DNA of 48,279 nt from Verrucomicrobiota bacterium. GTDB lineage: Bacteria > Verrucomicrobiota > Verrucomicrobiia > Chthoniobacterales > UBA10450. Numbering within the stretch: position 1 is the stretch's first letter; each line of letters starts with the position of its first letter. The stretch spans positions 1-48,279 of the forward strand of contig QHPU01000054.1 in assembly GCA_003219175.1 (NCBI GenBank), read 5' to 3'. This document shows, piece by piece, positions 18,202-26,514 of the stretch. The position numbers were made by a program, and so were the translations under genes. The notes beneath the pieces are model-generated. The model was not told the DNA's origin. It made no database searches and saw only the letters and a program-made list of their open reading frames with translations.

Positions 18202-18292
18202 TTGAGCGTATCGAAGCGGATGGACGCCCCTCCGCAGAACCACTTTCACGTCGAGTGCCGATCATGTTAACGTGACATCAGTCGTTAGCCGC

Positions 18293-19204
18293 ATGATCCG
18301 TTTCGCCATCTTTGTCGCCCTCGCATTAGGCGTCGTCGGGCCGGCGCACGCGGCCGAAGAAACTCTGGGCGAGAAAGTCAAAAAAGCTCTCTCCACGCCG
18401 ACACCCACATCGACTCCGCACAAAAAGCGAAAATCAACATCAAAAAAGAAATCGGCGTCGTCTTCGTCCAGCCCCTCGGCGAAAAAGAAACATGCCTCTC
18501 CCTCACCAAGTGCGTCCGCGAAACCGAAAGAGGAATCTTCGCCAACGCCAGAGCCGAGCGAAACGCCATCGGCAACGGCCACGCCTTCACCAACCGCGAC
18601 GGCAAGTCCTGAAAAAGCCAAGCGCGGCGCGCCGAATGCCACCTTGTTGCCGGATTCGCTCAGTGGTTTCGAGAATTATCCGCCGAAAGTGCGGGAGCTT
18701 CTCATTTCAGCGCTCGAACTCACCACCCGCAACCTCGATTACAAATACGGCTCAGCCGACCCGGCAAATGGCGGAATGGATTGCTCCGGCTTTGTTTATT
18801 TCCTGCTCAAACAAAATGGGATCGGCGACGTGCCCCGTGATTCCAGCGAGCAATACATCTGGCTAAGGAAGGCCGGCAGATTTGAGCCGGTTGTCAGCGA
18901 AAAAGAGGATTCATTTGAATTCGATAATTTGAAGCCCGGTGACCTCCTGTTTTGGGCTGGTACCTATGCGATTCAGCGCGATCCACCGATTACGCATGCG
19001 ATGATTTATCTGGGCCGCGAAGAGAAAACCGGGAGGCGCGTAATGGTAGGAGCAAGTGATGGCCGGACCTACCAAAACCAGCAGCGTTTCGGAGTAAGTG
19101 TATTCGATTTCAAAATGCCGCGTGCGGACAAAGCTGAAATCGAGGACGGCAAAACGCGTCCGCGATTTATTGGTTATGCTCATCTCCCAGGGTTGCGCGA
19201 CTGA
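18293..19204 (+). CDS. Secreted NlpC/P60 cell-wall hydrolase with Lys/Ser/Pro/Thr-rich linker
   Basis: The ATG at 18293 gives a clean signal peptide (MIRFAIFVALALGVVGPAHA). A GTG at 18272 would add seven residues before it. After the signal comes a low-complexity linker of about 85 residues made of Lys, Ser, Pro and Thr, which could span or bind the cell wall. The NlpC/P60 domain (about 135-285) has the catalytic Cys164 in GGMDCSGF and the His235 in PPITHAMIYLG. It should cut peptide cross-links of peptidoglycan outside the membrane. Next to it is a bidirectional hairpin shared with the convergent queC. Confidence 0.88.
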   Translation: MIRFAIFVALALGVVGPAHAAEETLGEKVKKALSTPTPTSTPHKKRKSTSKKKSASSSSSPSAKKKHASPSPSASAKPKEESSPTPEPSETPSATATPSPTATASPEKAKRGAPNATLLPDSLSGFENYPPKVRELLISALELTTRNLDYKYGSADPANGGMDCSGFVYFLLKQNGIGDVPRDSSEQYIWLRKAGRFEPVVSEKEDSFEFDNLKPGDLLFWAGTYAIQRDPPITHAMIYLGREEKTGRRVMVGASDGRTYQNQQRFGVSVFDFKMPRADKAEIEDGKTRPRFIGYAHLPGLRD

Positions 19205-19205
19205 T

Positions 19206-19267
19206 TGTAGCGGCGGTCTATGACCGCCAGATTGTTTCGATTTCGACGCTCATACAATGCCGCTACA
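19206..19267. repeat. Nested palindrome between convergent genes
   Basis: An outer perfect 9-bp pair TGTAGCGGC (19206-19214) / GCCGCTACA (19259-19267) encloses an inner 7-bp hairpin GGCGGTC-TAT-GACCGCC (19212-19228). It sits between the ends of the NlpC/P60 gene and queC and overlaps the queC stop codon. It may serve as a bidirectional terminator; the form looks like a dispersed palindrome. Confidence 0.65.
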
Positions 19268-19976
19268 GTGGGCGGTTCCGTGAATCGGCCCTAGCCTTTG
19301 CATACCGTGTCGGATCCGCAATTCCCGCTTCGCGAAAACCTTTCGCCCGCAACAAACACGAATCGCATTCGCCACAGGCGCTACCATCCGGGCCCGGATC
19401 ATAACAACTTGTAGTTAACGAGAATTGGACGTCGAGGTTTGCGCCCTTGGCGATAATTTGTGCCTTTGTCAGGTCGATCAACGGTGCGTGTATGCGGTAA
19501 TGCTTTCCTTCGACCCCGGTTTTCGTCGCCAGCCGCGCCAGTTTTTCGAACTGAAGGATGAATTCCGGCCGGCAGTCAGGATAGCCGCTGTAATCGAGCG
19601 CGTTAATTCCGATGAAAATGTCTTGTGCGCCGATCACTTCAGCCCAGCTCAAAGCGTAGCTCAGAAAGATGGTATTTCGCGCCGGCACATAGGTAATCGG
19701 AATTCCGCTAGAGATCTCGTTTTCGCTGCGATTTTTAGGGACATCGATCGCGTCAGTTAAGGCCGAGCCGCCAATTGCGCGTAAATCAATCTCGATTACC
19801 CGATGCTCTTTCACGCCGAGCGACTTCGCGATCCGCTGAGCGGAGAGAACTTCAATCTGGTGTCGCTGGCCGTAGCGGAAGGAGAGAGCAAAAAGTTCGT
19901 AACCGTCCTCTTTGGCAATCGCCAAAGTCGTCGCTGAGTCAACACCCCCACTCAGCAAAACAAGCGCACGTTTCAC
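19263..19976 (-). CDS. queC: 7-cyano-7-deazaguanine synthase QueC
   Basis: A 237-residue PP-loop ATPase. The ATP pyrophosphatase motif SGGVDS is at residues 9-14, and [15 protein letters not shown] follows. The C-terminal zinc site is formed by the cysteines in [19 protein letters not shown]. It converts 7-carboxy-7-deazaguanine to preQ0 using ammonia and ATP, for queuosine. It overlaps queF by 4 bases (ATGA), so the two are translated together. The queuosine enzyme Tgt is encoded about 15 kb away at 35074-36279; queD and queE are not in the window. Confidence 0.95.
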   Translation of the reverse strand: MKRALVLLSGGVDSATTLAIAKEDGYELFALSFRYGQRHQIEVLSAQRIAKSLGVKEHRVIEIDLRAIGGSALTDAIDVPKNRSENEISSGIPITYVPARNTIFLSYALSWAEVIGAQDIFIGINALDYSGYPDCRPEFILQFEKLARLATKTGVEGKHYRIHAPLIDLTKAQIIAKGANLDVQFSLTTSCYDPGPDGSACGECDSCLLRAKGFREAGIADPTRYAKARADSRNRPL

Positions 19977-20440
19977 TGACGTGAGCGACGAACATCCGAG
20001 CCATCCCTTAGCTCAGCCGTAGGCTTCGAAGCGTCCGGAAAACTCGCCCGCACTGTCAGGGCAATCCCGCCGCGGGCGGAAAATGAGGCGGTGATGTTTG
20101 CTTCACAGGGCGAGCAGGCGCGAACAAAGTCGTCGAGGATACGATTCGTAACTGCCTCGTTGAAGGCGCGCTCATTGCGATATGACGCCAGATAAAATTT
20201 TAGCGACTTGCTTTCGACGCACCGTTGGTCCGGGATGTAATCAATCTCAATCCGGGCAAAGTCGGCCTGACCTGTGACCGGACAGAGCGAAGTAAAATCC
20301 GATGTTTCAAAATGAATCCGATATTTTCGTTTTGCGGGATTTGGAAACGTTTCCAGCGTCGCATCGGAGGGCGACACGGGCACGCGCGCTTCGCTCCGGC
20401 CGAGCAGAATTAAACGTGCCGATTTCGCTTTTTTTGCCAC
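19973..20440 (-). CDS. queF: NADPH-dependent preQ0 reductase QueF
   Basis: A 155-residue unimodular QueF of the T-fold superfamily. The catalytic cysteine C53 lies in [13 protein letters not shown] with the partner D60, and the QueF motif continues in [15 protein letters not shown]. It reduces the nitrile of preQ0 to the amine of preQ1 in the cytosol, the substrate that Tgt inserts in tRNA. It is the first gene of the queF-queC pair, divergent from a small unknown gene across 48 bases. The length is typical of the single-domain type. Confidence 0.95.
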   Translation of the reverse strand: MAKKAKSARLILLGRSEARVPVSPSDATLETFPNPAKRKYRIHFETSDFTSLCPVTGQADFARIEIDYIPDQRCVESKSLKFYLASYRNERAFNEAVTNRILDDFVRACSPCEANITASFSARGGIALTVRASFPDASKPTAELRDGSDVRRSRQ

Positions 20441-20488
20441 GCGCGATTATCGTGCGAAATCAATGGCGTTCAATGCCGTGACGATCGA

Positions 20489-20881
20489 ATGACAGAAACG
20501 CAAGTTGGTATCGCCAATCCCGCCGTAATTGACCTGTTCGCGGTCGACCAGAAAAGCGGCGATGTGCTGCTGGTAATGAACGAATCGCGCCCATGGACGG
20601 GCGGCGACGAGCAGCTGCACGAATTGCAGGAGAAATTTAACACCTATGCGTCATTTGTTCTGGATGGCGAAATGACGGAAGCGCATCCGGAGCTGAAGGG
20701 TAGGGCGGCACGAATCGAATTGCGTTGCGATCACATGCCGAGTGATGAGGCGGTGGCGCTCTTGCAAGCGATTCACGATCAATTTGAGTTGCAGGCGATC
20801 AAAATGGAAGTGGTGGTGCTTGGTGGGTGTGGCGATCAATGCAGCTGTCATCCCAAACCACCAGAATTGAGCGCCGGTTAG
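20489..20881 (+). CDS. Small DUF6572-like protein of unknown function
   Basis: A 130-residue soluble protein with the pattern ANPAVIDLFAVDQKSGDVLL near the start, followed by an ESRPW segment and a helix that begins QLHELQEKFNTYASFV. This pattern resembles the uncharacterised DUF6572 family, an assignment from memory. The C-terminus has closely spaced cysteines and a His (GGCGDQCSCHPKP) that might bind metal. No signal peptide or membrane segment. Its end overlaps apt on the opposite strand by 4 bases, and its start is divergent from queF. Function unknown. Confidence 0.75.
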   Translation: MTETQVGIANPAVIDLFAVDQKSGDVLLVMNESRPWTGGDEQLHELQEKFNTYASFVLDGEMTEAHPELKGRAARIELRCDHMPSDEAVALLQAIHDQFELQAIKMEVVVLGGCGDQCSCHPKPPELSAG

Positions 20882-21408
20882 TATTTCAGAAACGAAGTCA
20901 CCTGAGTCGGTTCGAGTTTCTTGCGTCCATGGAGAAACTCGAGCTCAATTAAGAAAATTGCCTCGATTAAATCGCCGCCGACTTTCCTGATTAACGTCGC
21001 AGCGGAAGCGCTGGTGCCGCCGGTGGCGAGCAGATCATCGATCAGCACAATTTTTTCGCCGCGCTCAATCGCGTCGATATGCAGCTCCATTTCCGCTTCG
21101 CCGTACTCAAGCGAATATCGCGCGCTTTCGGTCCGATACGGCAGCCGGCCTTTCTTGCGTAACGGGACGAAACCGATCCCAAGCGCATATGCTACGGCCG
21201 AACCAAAAAGAAAGCCACGAGCGTCAATCCCCACGATTTTGTCAATTTTTTTCCCACGGCACTGCTGGAGAAAAACTTCGATCGATGCACGGAACAAAGT
21301 GCCGTCTTTTAAGATTGGCGTGATGTCTTTAAAAATGATGCCGGACTTCGGAAAATCCGGGACATCGCGCACCGCCGCGCGCAGTTTGGAAAGGGTCTCT
21401 TGTAGCAT
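20878..21408 (-). CDS. apt: Adenine phosphoribosyltransferase
   Basis: A 176-residue type I phosphoribosyltransferase. The adenine-side loop is DFPKSGIIFKDITPIL (18-33), and the PRPP-binding motif is VLIDDLLATGGTSASA (121-136). The mid region has GIDARGFLFGSAVAYALGIGF, typical of Apt. It salvages adenine by transfer to PRPP, giving AMP, in the cytosol. Single gene, divergent from the heme operon, with about 90 bases between. Length and motifs are normal. Confidence 0.95.
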   Translation of the reverse strand: MLQETLSKLRAAVRDVPDFPKSGIIFKDITPILKDGTLFRASIEVFLQQCRGKKIDKIVGIDARGFLFGSAVAYALGIGFVPLRKKGRLPYRTESARYSLEYGEAEMELHIDAIERGEKIVLIDDLLATGGTSASAATLIRKVGGDLIEAIFLIELEFLHGRKKLEPTQVTSFLKY

Positions 21409-21501
21409 CGCCGGGCCGATGCTAGCGCCTTACGAATAAAGGTCAACGTCAGGTGGAGTTGGGTTGCGAAGCCTGAGTGTTACTTTTACTCTGCCAACGC
21501 C

Positions 21502-22287
21502 ATGGACCGGCAGCTACTGATTTACGCCACGCTTTGTTATCTCGCGGCGATCATCAGAACCGTTGTTTCGCTGCGGGCGCGCGTGTTCCGACGGAGCCGC
21601 GTGGTTTTCCTATCCATCGCGCTGGGATTCGTCTTGCAAACTGCGTTCCTGTCCCTCCGTGGACACGCCCTCGGCAGTTGCCCGATTACAAACTTGTTCG
21701 AAGTGCTGGTTTTCCTCGCTTGGTCGATTGCGCTTATTTATATGCTGATTGGGACGGCTTATAGGCTGTCGCTGATGGGCGCGTTTACCGCGCCTCTTGT
21801 TTTTCTCCTCCAAATCACCGCTTTGGTCCTGCCGATCGATACATCGCGCGCTTTTCGAGTGTCTCCAAATCCGTGGTTGGAATTTCACGCCTCAATCTCG
21901 ATTATCGCTTACGGGGCCTTCGCCCTCGCCTGCGTCGCCGGTGCGATGTACCTTGTCCAGGAACGGCAACTCAAGACTCACCAGCTGCGCTCGATTTTTT
22001 ATCATCTCCCGCCGTTGCCCAATCTGTTTTCGGCGATGACACGGCTGCTTTGGTTTGGGTTTATTCTCTATAGCGCGGGGTTGATCAGCGGATTTTTCGT
22101 GAGCGAGCCGCTGCCCTGGACGAAAATTGCCCTGGCGATTGCGATTTGGGTTTTGTATGGAGCCATTCTGCAGAGCCGGTATTTACGGTGGGTAGCCCCG
22201 CGGCGTGTCGCCACCCTCTGCATGATTGCGTTTGCGATCGCACTGTCGCTCTTGTGGAGCATTGAATTTGTCGGTCATCGCGCATGA
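21502..22287 (+). CDS. CcsA/HemX-like membrane protein
   Basis: A 261-residue protein with about eight hydrophobic helices, in the cytochrome c assembly (CcsA/CcmC/HemX) family. It has the conserved HASISIIAYGAFALACVAGAMYL-type helix and the LFSAMTRLLWFGFILYSAGL segment, but the tryptophan-rich WWDPK-type heme motif of true CcsA proteins is not evident. In many bacteria a gene of this kind precedes hemA (hemX) and affects HemA level; here it overlaps hemA by 4 bases (ATGA). It is the first gene of a long plus-strand run. A role in heme handling or as HemX is inferred from position. Confidence 0.8.
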   Translation: MDRQLLIYATLCYLAAIIRTVVSLRARVFRRSRVVFLSIALGFVLQTAFLSLRGHALGSCPITNLFEVLVFLAWSIALIYMLIGTAYRLSLMGAFTAPLVFLLQITALVLPIDTSRAFRVSPNPWLEFHASISIIAYGAFALACVAGAMYLVQERQLKTHQLRSIFYHLPPLPNLFSAMTRLLWFGFILYSAGLISGFFVSEPLPWTKIALAIAIWVLYGAILQSRYLRWVAPRRVATLCMIAFAIALSLLWSIEFVGHRA

Positions 22288-23354
22288 ATCTTTTTTGTTT
22301 TGGCCTGAATCATCGAACTGCGCCGATTGAAGCGCGCGAACGTTTCGTCGGTCATGCTCAAACGCAAGTTCTGCTGCGCGATCTGGGCTGCCACGAGGTG
22401 TTGTTGCTGACGACCTGCAATCGGGTGGAGATTTACGCCGCGGCGGATCGAAGCATTCTGAGCGAACATCTCGCGCAGTCTCTGCGAATCGATGGCGGAT
22501 CGAGTTCAAAAGAGGATTTGGACGCGTTCTATCGAATGGAAAATGCGGAATGCGCCCGACATCTCTTTCGCGTCGCCTCAGGCCTCGATTCAATGGTTGT
22601 GGGTGAGACGGAGATCCTCGGACAAGCCAAGCGCGCTTATGAAAGCGCGCGCGCGAGCGGGAGTGCCGGACCCTTGTTGCATAGGCTTTGCCAGCGTGCC
22701 TTTCGGGTGGCGAAACACGTACGTTCAAAGACGCAGGTCACCCGTGGACCAGTATCGGTGGGATCGGTAGCGGTGGATTTGGCAGGAAAAATTTTTGGCG
22801 ATTTGCGAGGTCTCAAGGTTTTGGTACTGGGAGCCGGAGAAACTAGCGAGAAAACGTTGCGTGCGCTCGCTTCCCGGGGCGTTTCAGATTTGCGCGTGAG
22901 CAATCGCACGCCGGCGCGCGCGGAAGAACTGGCAAATCAGATGGAAGGAATTGCGGTGCCCTTCGCAACCTGGCTCGAGCAATGTCGCGAGATCGATATT
23001 CTGATTTCCTCAACCGCAGCGGAGGCGCACCTGCTTACTCCGCCGTTGCTGGTTCCGGTTTTGCGCGATAGAGCCGATCGTCCGCTTTTTATTATCGACA
23101 TTGCAGTGCCGCGCGACGTCGCTCCAGAAGTCAATGAATTAGACGGCGTCTACCTTTACGACATTGATTCGTTGCAAGAGATCGCGAGTGAATCGCTCGA
23201 GCTTCGCCGGCAACAGCTGGTTGCAGCGGAAGCTATCATTGACGAGCACGTCGTGGATTTTCAAAAGTACCTGGTGCGGGTCGACACTGGAACACGACCA
23301 ACAAGCGACTGTCCGACGGGTGTGAGTGGAACATTGCGGACGTCGGAATCATAG
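22284..23354 (+). CDS. hemA: Glutamyl-tRNA reductase, short form
   Basis: A 356-residue enzyme that reduces glutamyl-tRNA(Glu) to glutamate-1-semialdehyde, the first committed step of the C5 heme pathway. The catalytic thiol is C45 in TTCNRVEIYAA, with GLNHRTAPIEARERF and the tRNA/active-site segment GLDSMVVGETEILGQAK. The NADPH Rossmann loop GAGETS is at 183-188. The C-terminal dimerisation domain is nearly absent: after DFQKYL only about 25 residues follow, while many relatives have about 60 to 90 more. A similarly short HemA occurs in chlamydiae. The reading frame ends cleanly 10 bases before hemC. Confidence 0.93.
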   Translation: MNLFCFGLNHRTAPIEARERFVGHAQTQVLLRDLGCHEVLLLTTCNRVEIYAAADRSILSEHLAQSLRIDGGSSSKEDLDAFYRMENAECARHLFRVASGLDSMVVGETEILGQAKRAYESARASGSAGPLLHRLCQRAFRVAKHVRSKTQVTRGPVSVGSVAVDLAGKIFGDLRGLKVLVLGAGETSEKTLRALASRGVSDLRVSNRTPARAEELANQMEGIAVPFATWLEQCREIDILISSTAAEAHLLTPPLLVPVLRDRADRPLFIIDIAVPRDVAPEVNELDGVYLYDIDSLQEIASESLELRRQQLVAAEAIIDEHVVDFQKYLVRVDTGTRPTSDCPTGVSGTLRTSES

Positions 23355-23363
23355 CGACGGTCT

Positions 23364-24326
23364 GTGGTGGTTGAACAATTGTCGACGTTGAATCAGGCAC
23401 CGCCACTACCAAGGATTGTGCTCGGGAGCCGGGCAAGTGATCTGGCTCTGGCGCAGACGCGAATGGCGGAATGCGCGTTGCGCAAAAAATGGGCGATTGA
23501 GGTCCAAATCGAAATTGTTCGGACCAGAGGCGACGAAGGCCAGAACAGGACTGGCGATTCTAATCTCGGTAACGGGAAGTCGGGACGTAAAGGAATTTTC
23601 ACCGCTGAGTTAGAGCGCGCGCTAGTCGAAAAACGGATCGATGTCGCTGTTCACAGCGCAAAAGATATTCCGAGCGAAATGGATGGCGCACTGATGATAG
23701 CGGCCGTTTTGCCACGTGCCGGTGTCGAAGATTTGTTGTTGAGAAAGGGTAATGCGTCTAGGCCGATCACGACCATTGCGACAGGAAGCGTGCGGCGACA
23801 ACGGCAGACGCGCGCCATAAATCCGCAGGCGCGGATCGTCCCGTTGCGAGGGAATGTGCCAACCCGCTTGCGAAAATTTATCGAAAGCGATTGGGACGCG
23901 ATCATTCTCGCTCGGGCAGGTCTGGAGCGACTCGGGTTCTCGCCTCCGGAATTTGAATTCGATGGTCACAGAATTTTTGTGGGAATCCTGCCCACTGAAA
24001 ACTTTGTACCCGCCGGCGGCCAAGGCATCATTGCCCTGCAAACGCGGGAGGCGGATTTTCCGGTGCGTCAGATTGTGTCATCCATTGATGATCGTGATAC
24101 GCACTTGTGTTTGCGGGCCGAGCGCGAGTTCCTGCGATTGTTGCAGGGTGATTGCGATTTGCCTGTAGGCGTGCACGCTCGGTTTGTGAATGGAGAGCTG
24201 GAATTGCGCGCGCAAGTTTTTGGCGATGGAGTGGCCCCTAGAGTCGCAATGGGGCGGGGGAGTGACCCGGAGAAACTGGCAGTGAATATTTTTGAGAAGC
24301 TCGAGCGTGAGCATGAGGATAACTAA
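23364..24326 (+). CDS. hemC: Porphobilinogen deaminase
   Basis: Hydroxymethylbilane synthase, 320 residues from a GTG start. Domain 1 opens PRIVLGSRASDLALAQTRMA; VHSAKDIPSE and GSVRRQRQTR are the active-site and substrate-binding segments. The cysteine that carries the dipyrromethane cofactor is C264 (LLQGDCDLPVGVHA; the usual text is GGC). It joins four porphobilinogens to hydroxymethylbilane. A stretch NRTGDSNLGNGKSG (61-74) in the flexible loop is typical. It overlaps the cobA-hemD start by 14 bases, so translation is probably coupled. Confidence 0.94.
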   Translation: MVVEQLSTLNQAPPLPRIVLGSRASDLALAQTRMAECALRKKWAIEVQIEIVRTRGDEGQNRTGDSNLGNGKSGRKGIFTAELERALVEKRIDVAVHSAKDIPSEMDGALMIAAVLPRAGVEDLLLRKGNASRPITTIATGSVRRQRQTRAINPQARIVPLRGNVPTRLRKFIESDWDAIILARAGLERLGFSPPEFEFDGHRIFVGILPTENFVPAGGQGIIALQTREADFPVRQIVSSIDDRDTHLCLRAEREFLRLLQGDCDLPVGVHARFVNGELELRAQVFGDGVAPRVAMGRGSDPEKLAVNIFEKLEREHEDN

Positions 24327-25830
24327 AAAGGGGAAATGTTTCCTGGTCGGCGCCGGACCAGGCGATCTAGGCTTGGTGACCCTACGCGGCAAGGAGTTAC
24401 TGGAGCAGGCCGACGTCATTGTTTACGACGCGCTTGTCAATCCCGCAATGCTGGGGTGGGCCCGCCCAGACACCGAAATCATTTTTGCCGGAAAGCGCCC
24501 TGGCGAAAAAACGTTTTCGCAGGATGAAATCAACGCATTGCTGGTCGAGAAAGCGCGGCTCGGCAAAAATGTGATTCGCCTCAAGGGCGGCGATCCTTTT
24601 GTGTTTGGCCGGGGCGGGGAGGAAGCCGAAACGTTGGTGGCGGCGGACATTGATTTTGAAGTTGTGCCTGGCATTACATCCGCGATTGCGGCGCCCGCGT
24701 ACGCCGGAATCCCCGTCACACATCGCGCCCAAAATTCACACGTAACATTTTTTACGGGACACGAAGACCCGTCGAAAAGTGAAAGCGCGCTCAACTTCGA
24801 CGCGCTGGCGAAACTGGGTGGCACGCAGGTGATGCTGATGGGCATGGATAAATTGGCTGCGATCACCGCAGAAATGCTCGCGCACGGCACGCGCCAGAAT
24901 CTTCCAGTTGCTCTCATCCGTCTCGGCACCTCTGGACAGCAGCGTACCATTGTCGGCACCCTTGAAAACATCGCGGAGCGAGCGAGTGCGGCCGGCTTGG
25001 AAGCTCCTGCGGTCGCGATTTTCGGCGATGTCGTAGAACTGCGAAAAGATTTAAACTGGTTCGAGAAGCGTCCGCTCTTTGGGAAGCGGGTCGTGGTCAC
25101 GCGCGCGCGCAAGCAAGCTGGCAAACTGAGCTCTCAGTTGCGTGAGCTCGGGGCGGATGTGATCGAGCTGCCGACCATTCGAATTGAACCACCGAGCGAT
25201 CTTCGTGAATTCGCTGAACTGGTGCAGGACTCGCATTCCTACGACTGGATCGTTTTCACAAGCGTGAATGGGGTCGACGCCTTCTTCGAAATGTTCTTCA
25301 AACTTTACGACGACGCCCGGGAGGTTGGCGGAGCGAAAATTGCAGCGATTGGATCCGCAACCGCCCAGCGGGTAAAGGAGTTTCATCTCCATGTCGACCT
25401 GCAGCCGGCGGAATTCGTCGCCGAAGAGGTAGTCAAAGAATTCGAGAAGAAGGGCGGCGTTGAAAACCTGAGTATTCTGATTGCCCGCGCAGAGAAGGCG
25501 CGAGACTTGCTCCCTAAGAAGTTGAGCGGAATGGGTGCCATTGTGGATGAAGCATTTGCTTATCAAACCGTTCCGGAAACGCATGACGTGACCGGCGCTC
25601 AACATCGTTTGTCTAGCGAAGGAGCCGACCTTATCACCTTCACCAGCTCATCAACCGTGGAAAATTTTCTCGATTTAAAACTGCCTTGGCCAGCAGGAAT
25701 GAAAGTAGCCAGCATTGGGCCAATTACGTCGGCGACGGCACGCGCGCGCGGCTTAAGCGTAGATGTGGAAGCGACGCGGCACGATCTTGCGGGATTGATC
25801 GAGGCGATTCGGAAATTTTACGGCGCCTGA
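24313..25830 (+). CDS. Uroporphyrinogen-III methyltransferase / uroporphyrinogen-III synthase fusion
   Basis: A two-domain enzyme of 505 residues from the ATG at 24313 (a TTG at 24292 is less likely). Residues about 1-250 form a SUMT (CobA-type) methyltransferase with VGAGPGDLGLVTLRG, VRLKGGDPFVFGRGGEE and VVPGITSAIAAPAYAGIP, which makes precorrin-2. Residues about 260-500 form HemD, which closes hydroxymethylbilane to uroporphyrinogen III, with VTRARKQAGKLSSQLRELG, WIVFTSVNGVDAFF and LITFTSSSTVENFL. The fusion couples ring closure to siroheme/cobalamin entry. It follows hemC with an overlap and is followed 4 bases later by the grpE-like gene. Confidence 0.93.
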   Translation: MRITKKGKCFLVGAGPGDLGLVTLRGKELLEQADVIVYDALVNPAMLGWARPDTEIIFAGKRPGEKTFSQDEINALLVEKARLGKNVIRLKGGDPFVFGRGGEEAETLVAADIDFEVVPGITSAIAAPAYAGIPVTHRAQNSHVTFFTGHEDPSKSESALNFDALAKLGGTQVMLMGMDKLAAITAEMLAHGTRQNLPVALIRLGTSGQQRTIVGTLENIAERASAAGLEAPAVAIFGDVVELRKDLNWFEKRPLFGKRVVVTRARKQAGKLSSQLRELGADVIELPTIRIEPPSDLREFAELVQDSHSYDWIVFTSVNGVDAFFEMFFKLYDDAREVGGAKIAAIGSATAQRVKEFHLHVDLQPAEFVAEEVVKEFEKKGGVENLSILIARAEKARDLLPKKLSGMGAIVDEAFAYQTVPETHDVTGAQHRLSSEGADLITFTSSSTVENFLDLKLPWPAGMKVASIGPITSATARARGLSVDVEATRHDLAGLIEAIRKFYGA

Positions 25831-25833
25831 TTT

Positions 25834-26514
25834 ATGCCCGATGACTTCGCCAGCACGATGCAGGAACTGAGCACGGCGGCAACGCTGGCCCAGGAACAAA
25901 AGAGCAAAAACGATTTCGCCTCACTCCTGCGCGAGTTCCGCCTCGTTAGTGAGAGCGTGCAAAGCCTGGAGTCGGCATTGACACGTCGCGTCGAAAACAT
26001 CGCGTCGATCATCTTACCAGCGCACGCGACCGAGGCTGCGCACCAATTTCAAAAGATCGAGGAAGACCTCGAATCCATCCGCGCGAGCGAATCGGTGAAC
26101 CATCGCCTGTTCGATTCCCTGCACGAAGAGCTGCTGAAGTATCGCGACAACTTCCTCTACGAATCACTGCAAAAGCCATTCGTTCGTGACCTCATCGGAG
26201 TCTTCGACGACCTCACTACGCTCGCAACCCAGCTTAAGACGGCATCGGAAGAGCGGAAGTCGGAGCGATTGAAGCGGTGGCAAGAGAATCTGGCAAACGC
26301 CATTCATGGCTTGGTCGAGGTGTTTCATCGCTTGGAAGTGACGGAGGTGGAGTCCAAGGAATTCGTCGATCTGGCCATACACCGGGTGGTTACTTACGAG
26401 GCGACGAAGCGTAAGGAAGACGACGGACGGATCGTGAATCGGGTCAAACGTGGTTTTATCTGGCGCGGCAACGTTTTGCGGCCTGAAGAGGTAGTCGCCT
26501 TGCGTTGCCAGTGA
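25834..26514 (+). CDS. GrpE-like nucleotide exchange factor
   Basis: A 226-residue GrpE-family protein. A long coiled-coil part (about 15-120) is followed by a helical and beta-wing end with GFIWRGNVLRPEEVVAL, the GrpE signature region that contacts Hsp70. It should release ADP from the Hsp70 encoded next. It starts 4 bases after cobA-hemD and overlaps the Hsp70 gene by the GTGA at 26511-26514. The sequence is divergent from standard GrpE, lacking the usual acidic N-terminus and the RADFENYRKR-type motif, so it may be a dedicated partner and not the general heat-shock GrpE. Whether the genome has another grpE is unknown. Confidence 0.78.
   Translation: MPDDFASTMQELSTAATLAQEQKSKNDFASLLREFRLVSESVQSLESALTRRVENIASIILPAHATEAAHQFQKIEEDLESIRASESVNHRLFDSLHEELLKYRDNFLYESLQKPFVRDLIGVFDDLTTLATQLKTASEERKSERLKRWQENLANAIHGLVEVFHRLEVTEVESKEFVDLAIHRVVTYEATKRKEDDGRIVNRVKRGFIWRGNVLRPEEVVALRCQ

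Noticed and set aside
22183-22728. A 181-codon open frame antisense to hemA
   Set aside because: It overlaps the HemA catalytic region; Arg/Pro-rich product typical of a GC-rich shadow.
24423-25124. A 233-codon open frame antisense to the cobA-hemD fusion
   Set aside because: Shadow of the methyltransferase domain, with a Ser/Arg-rich product.
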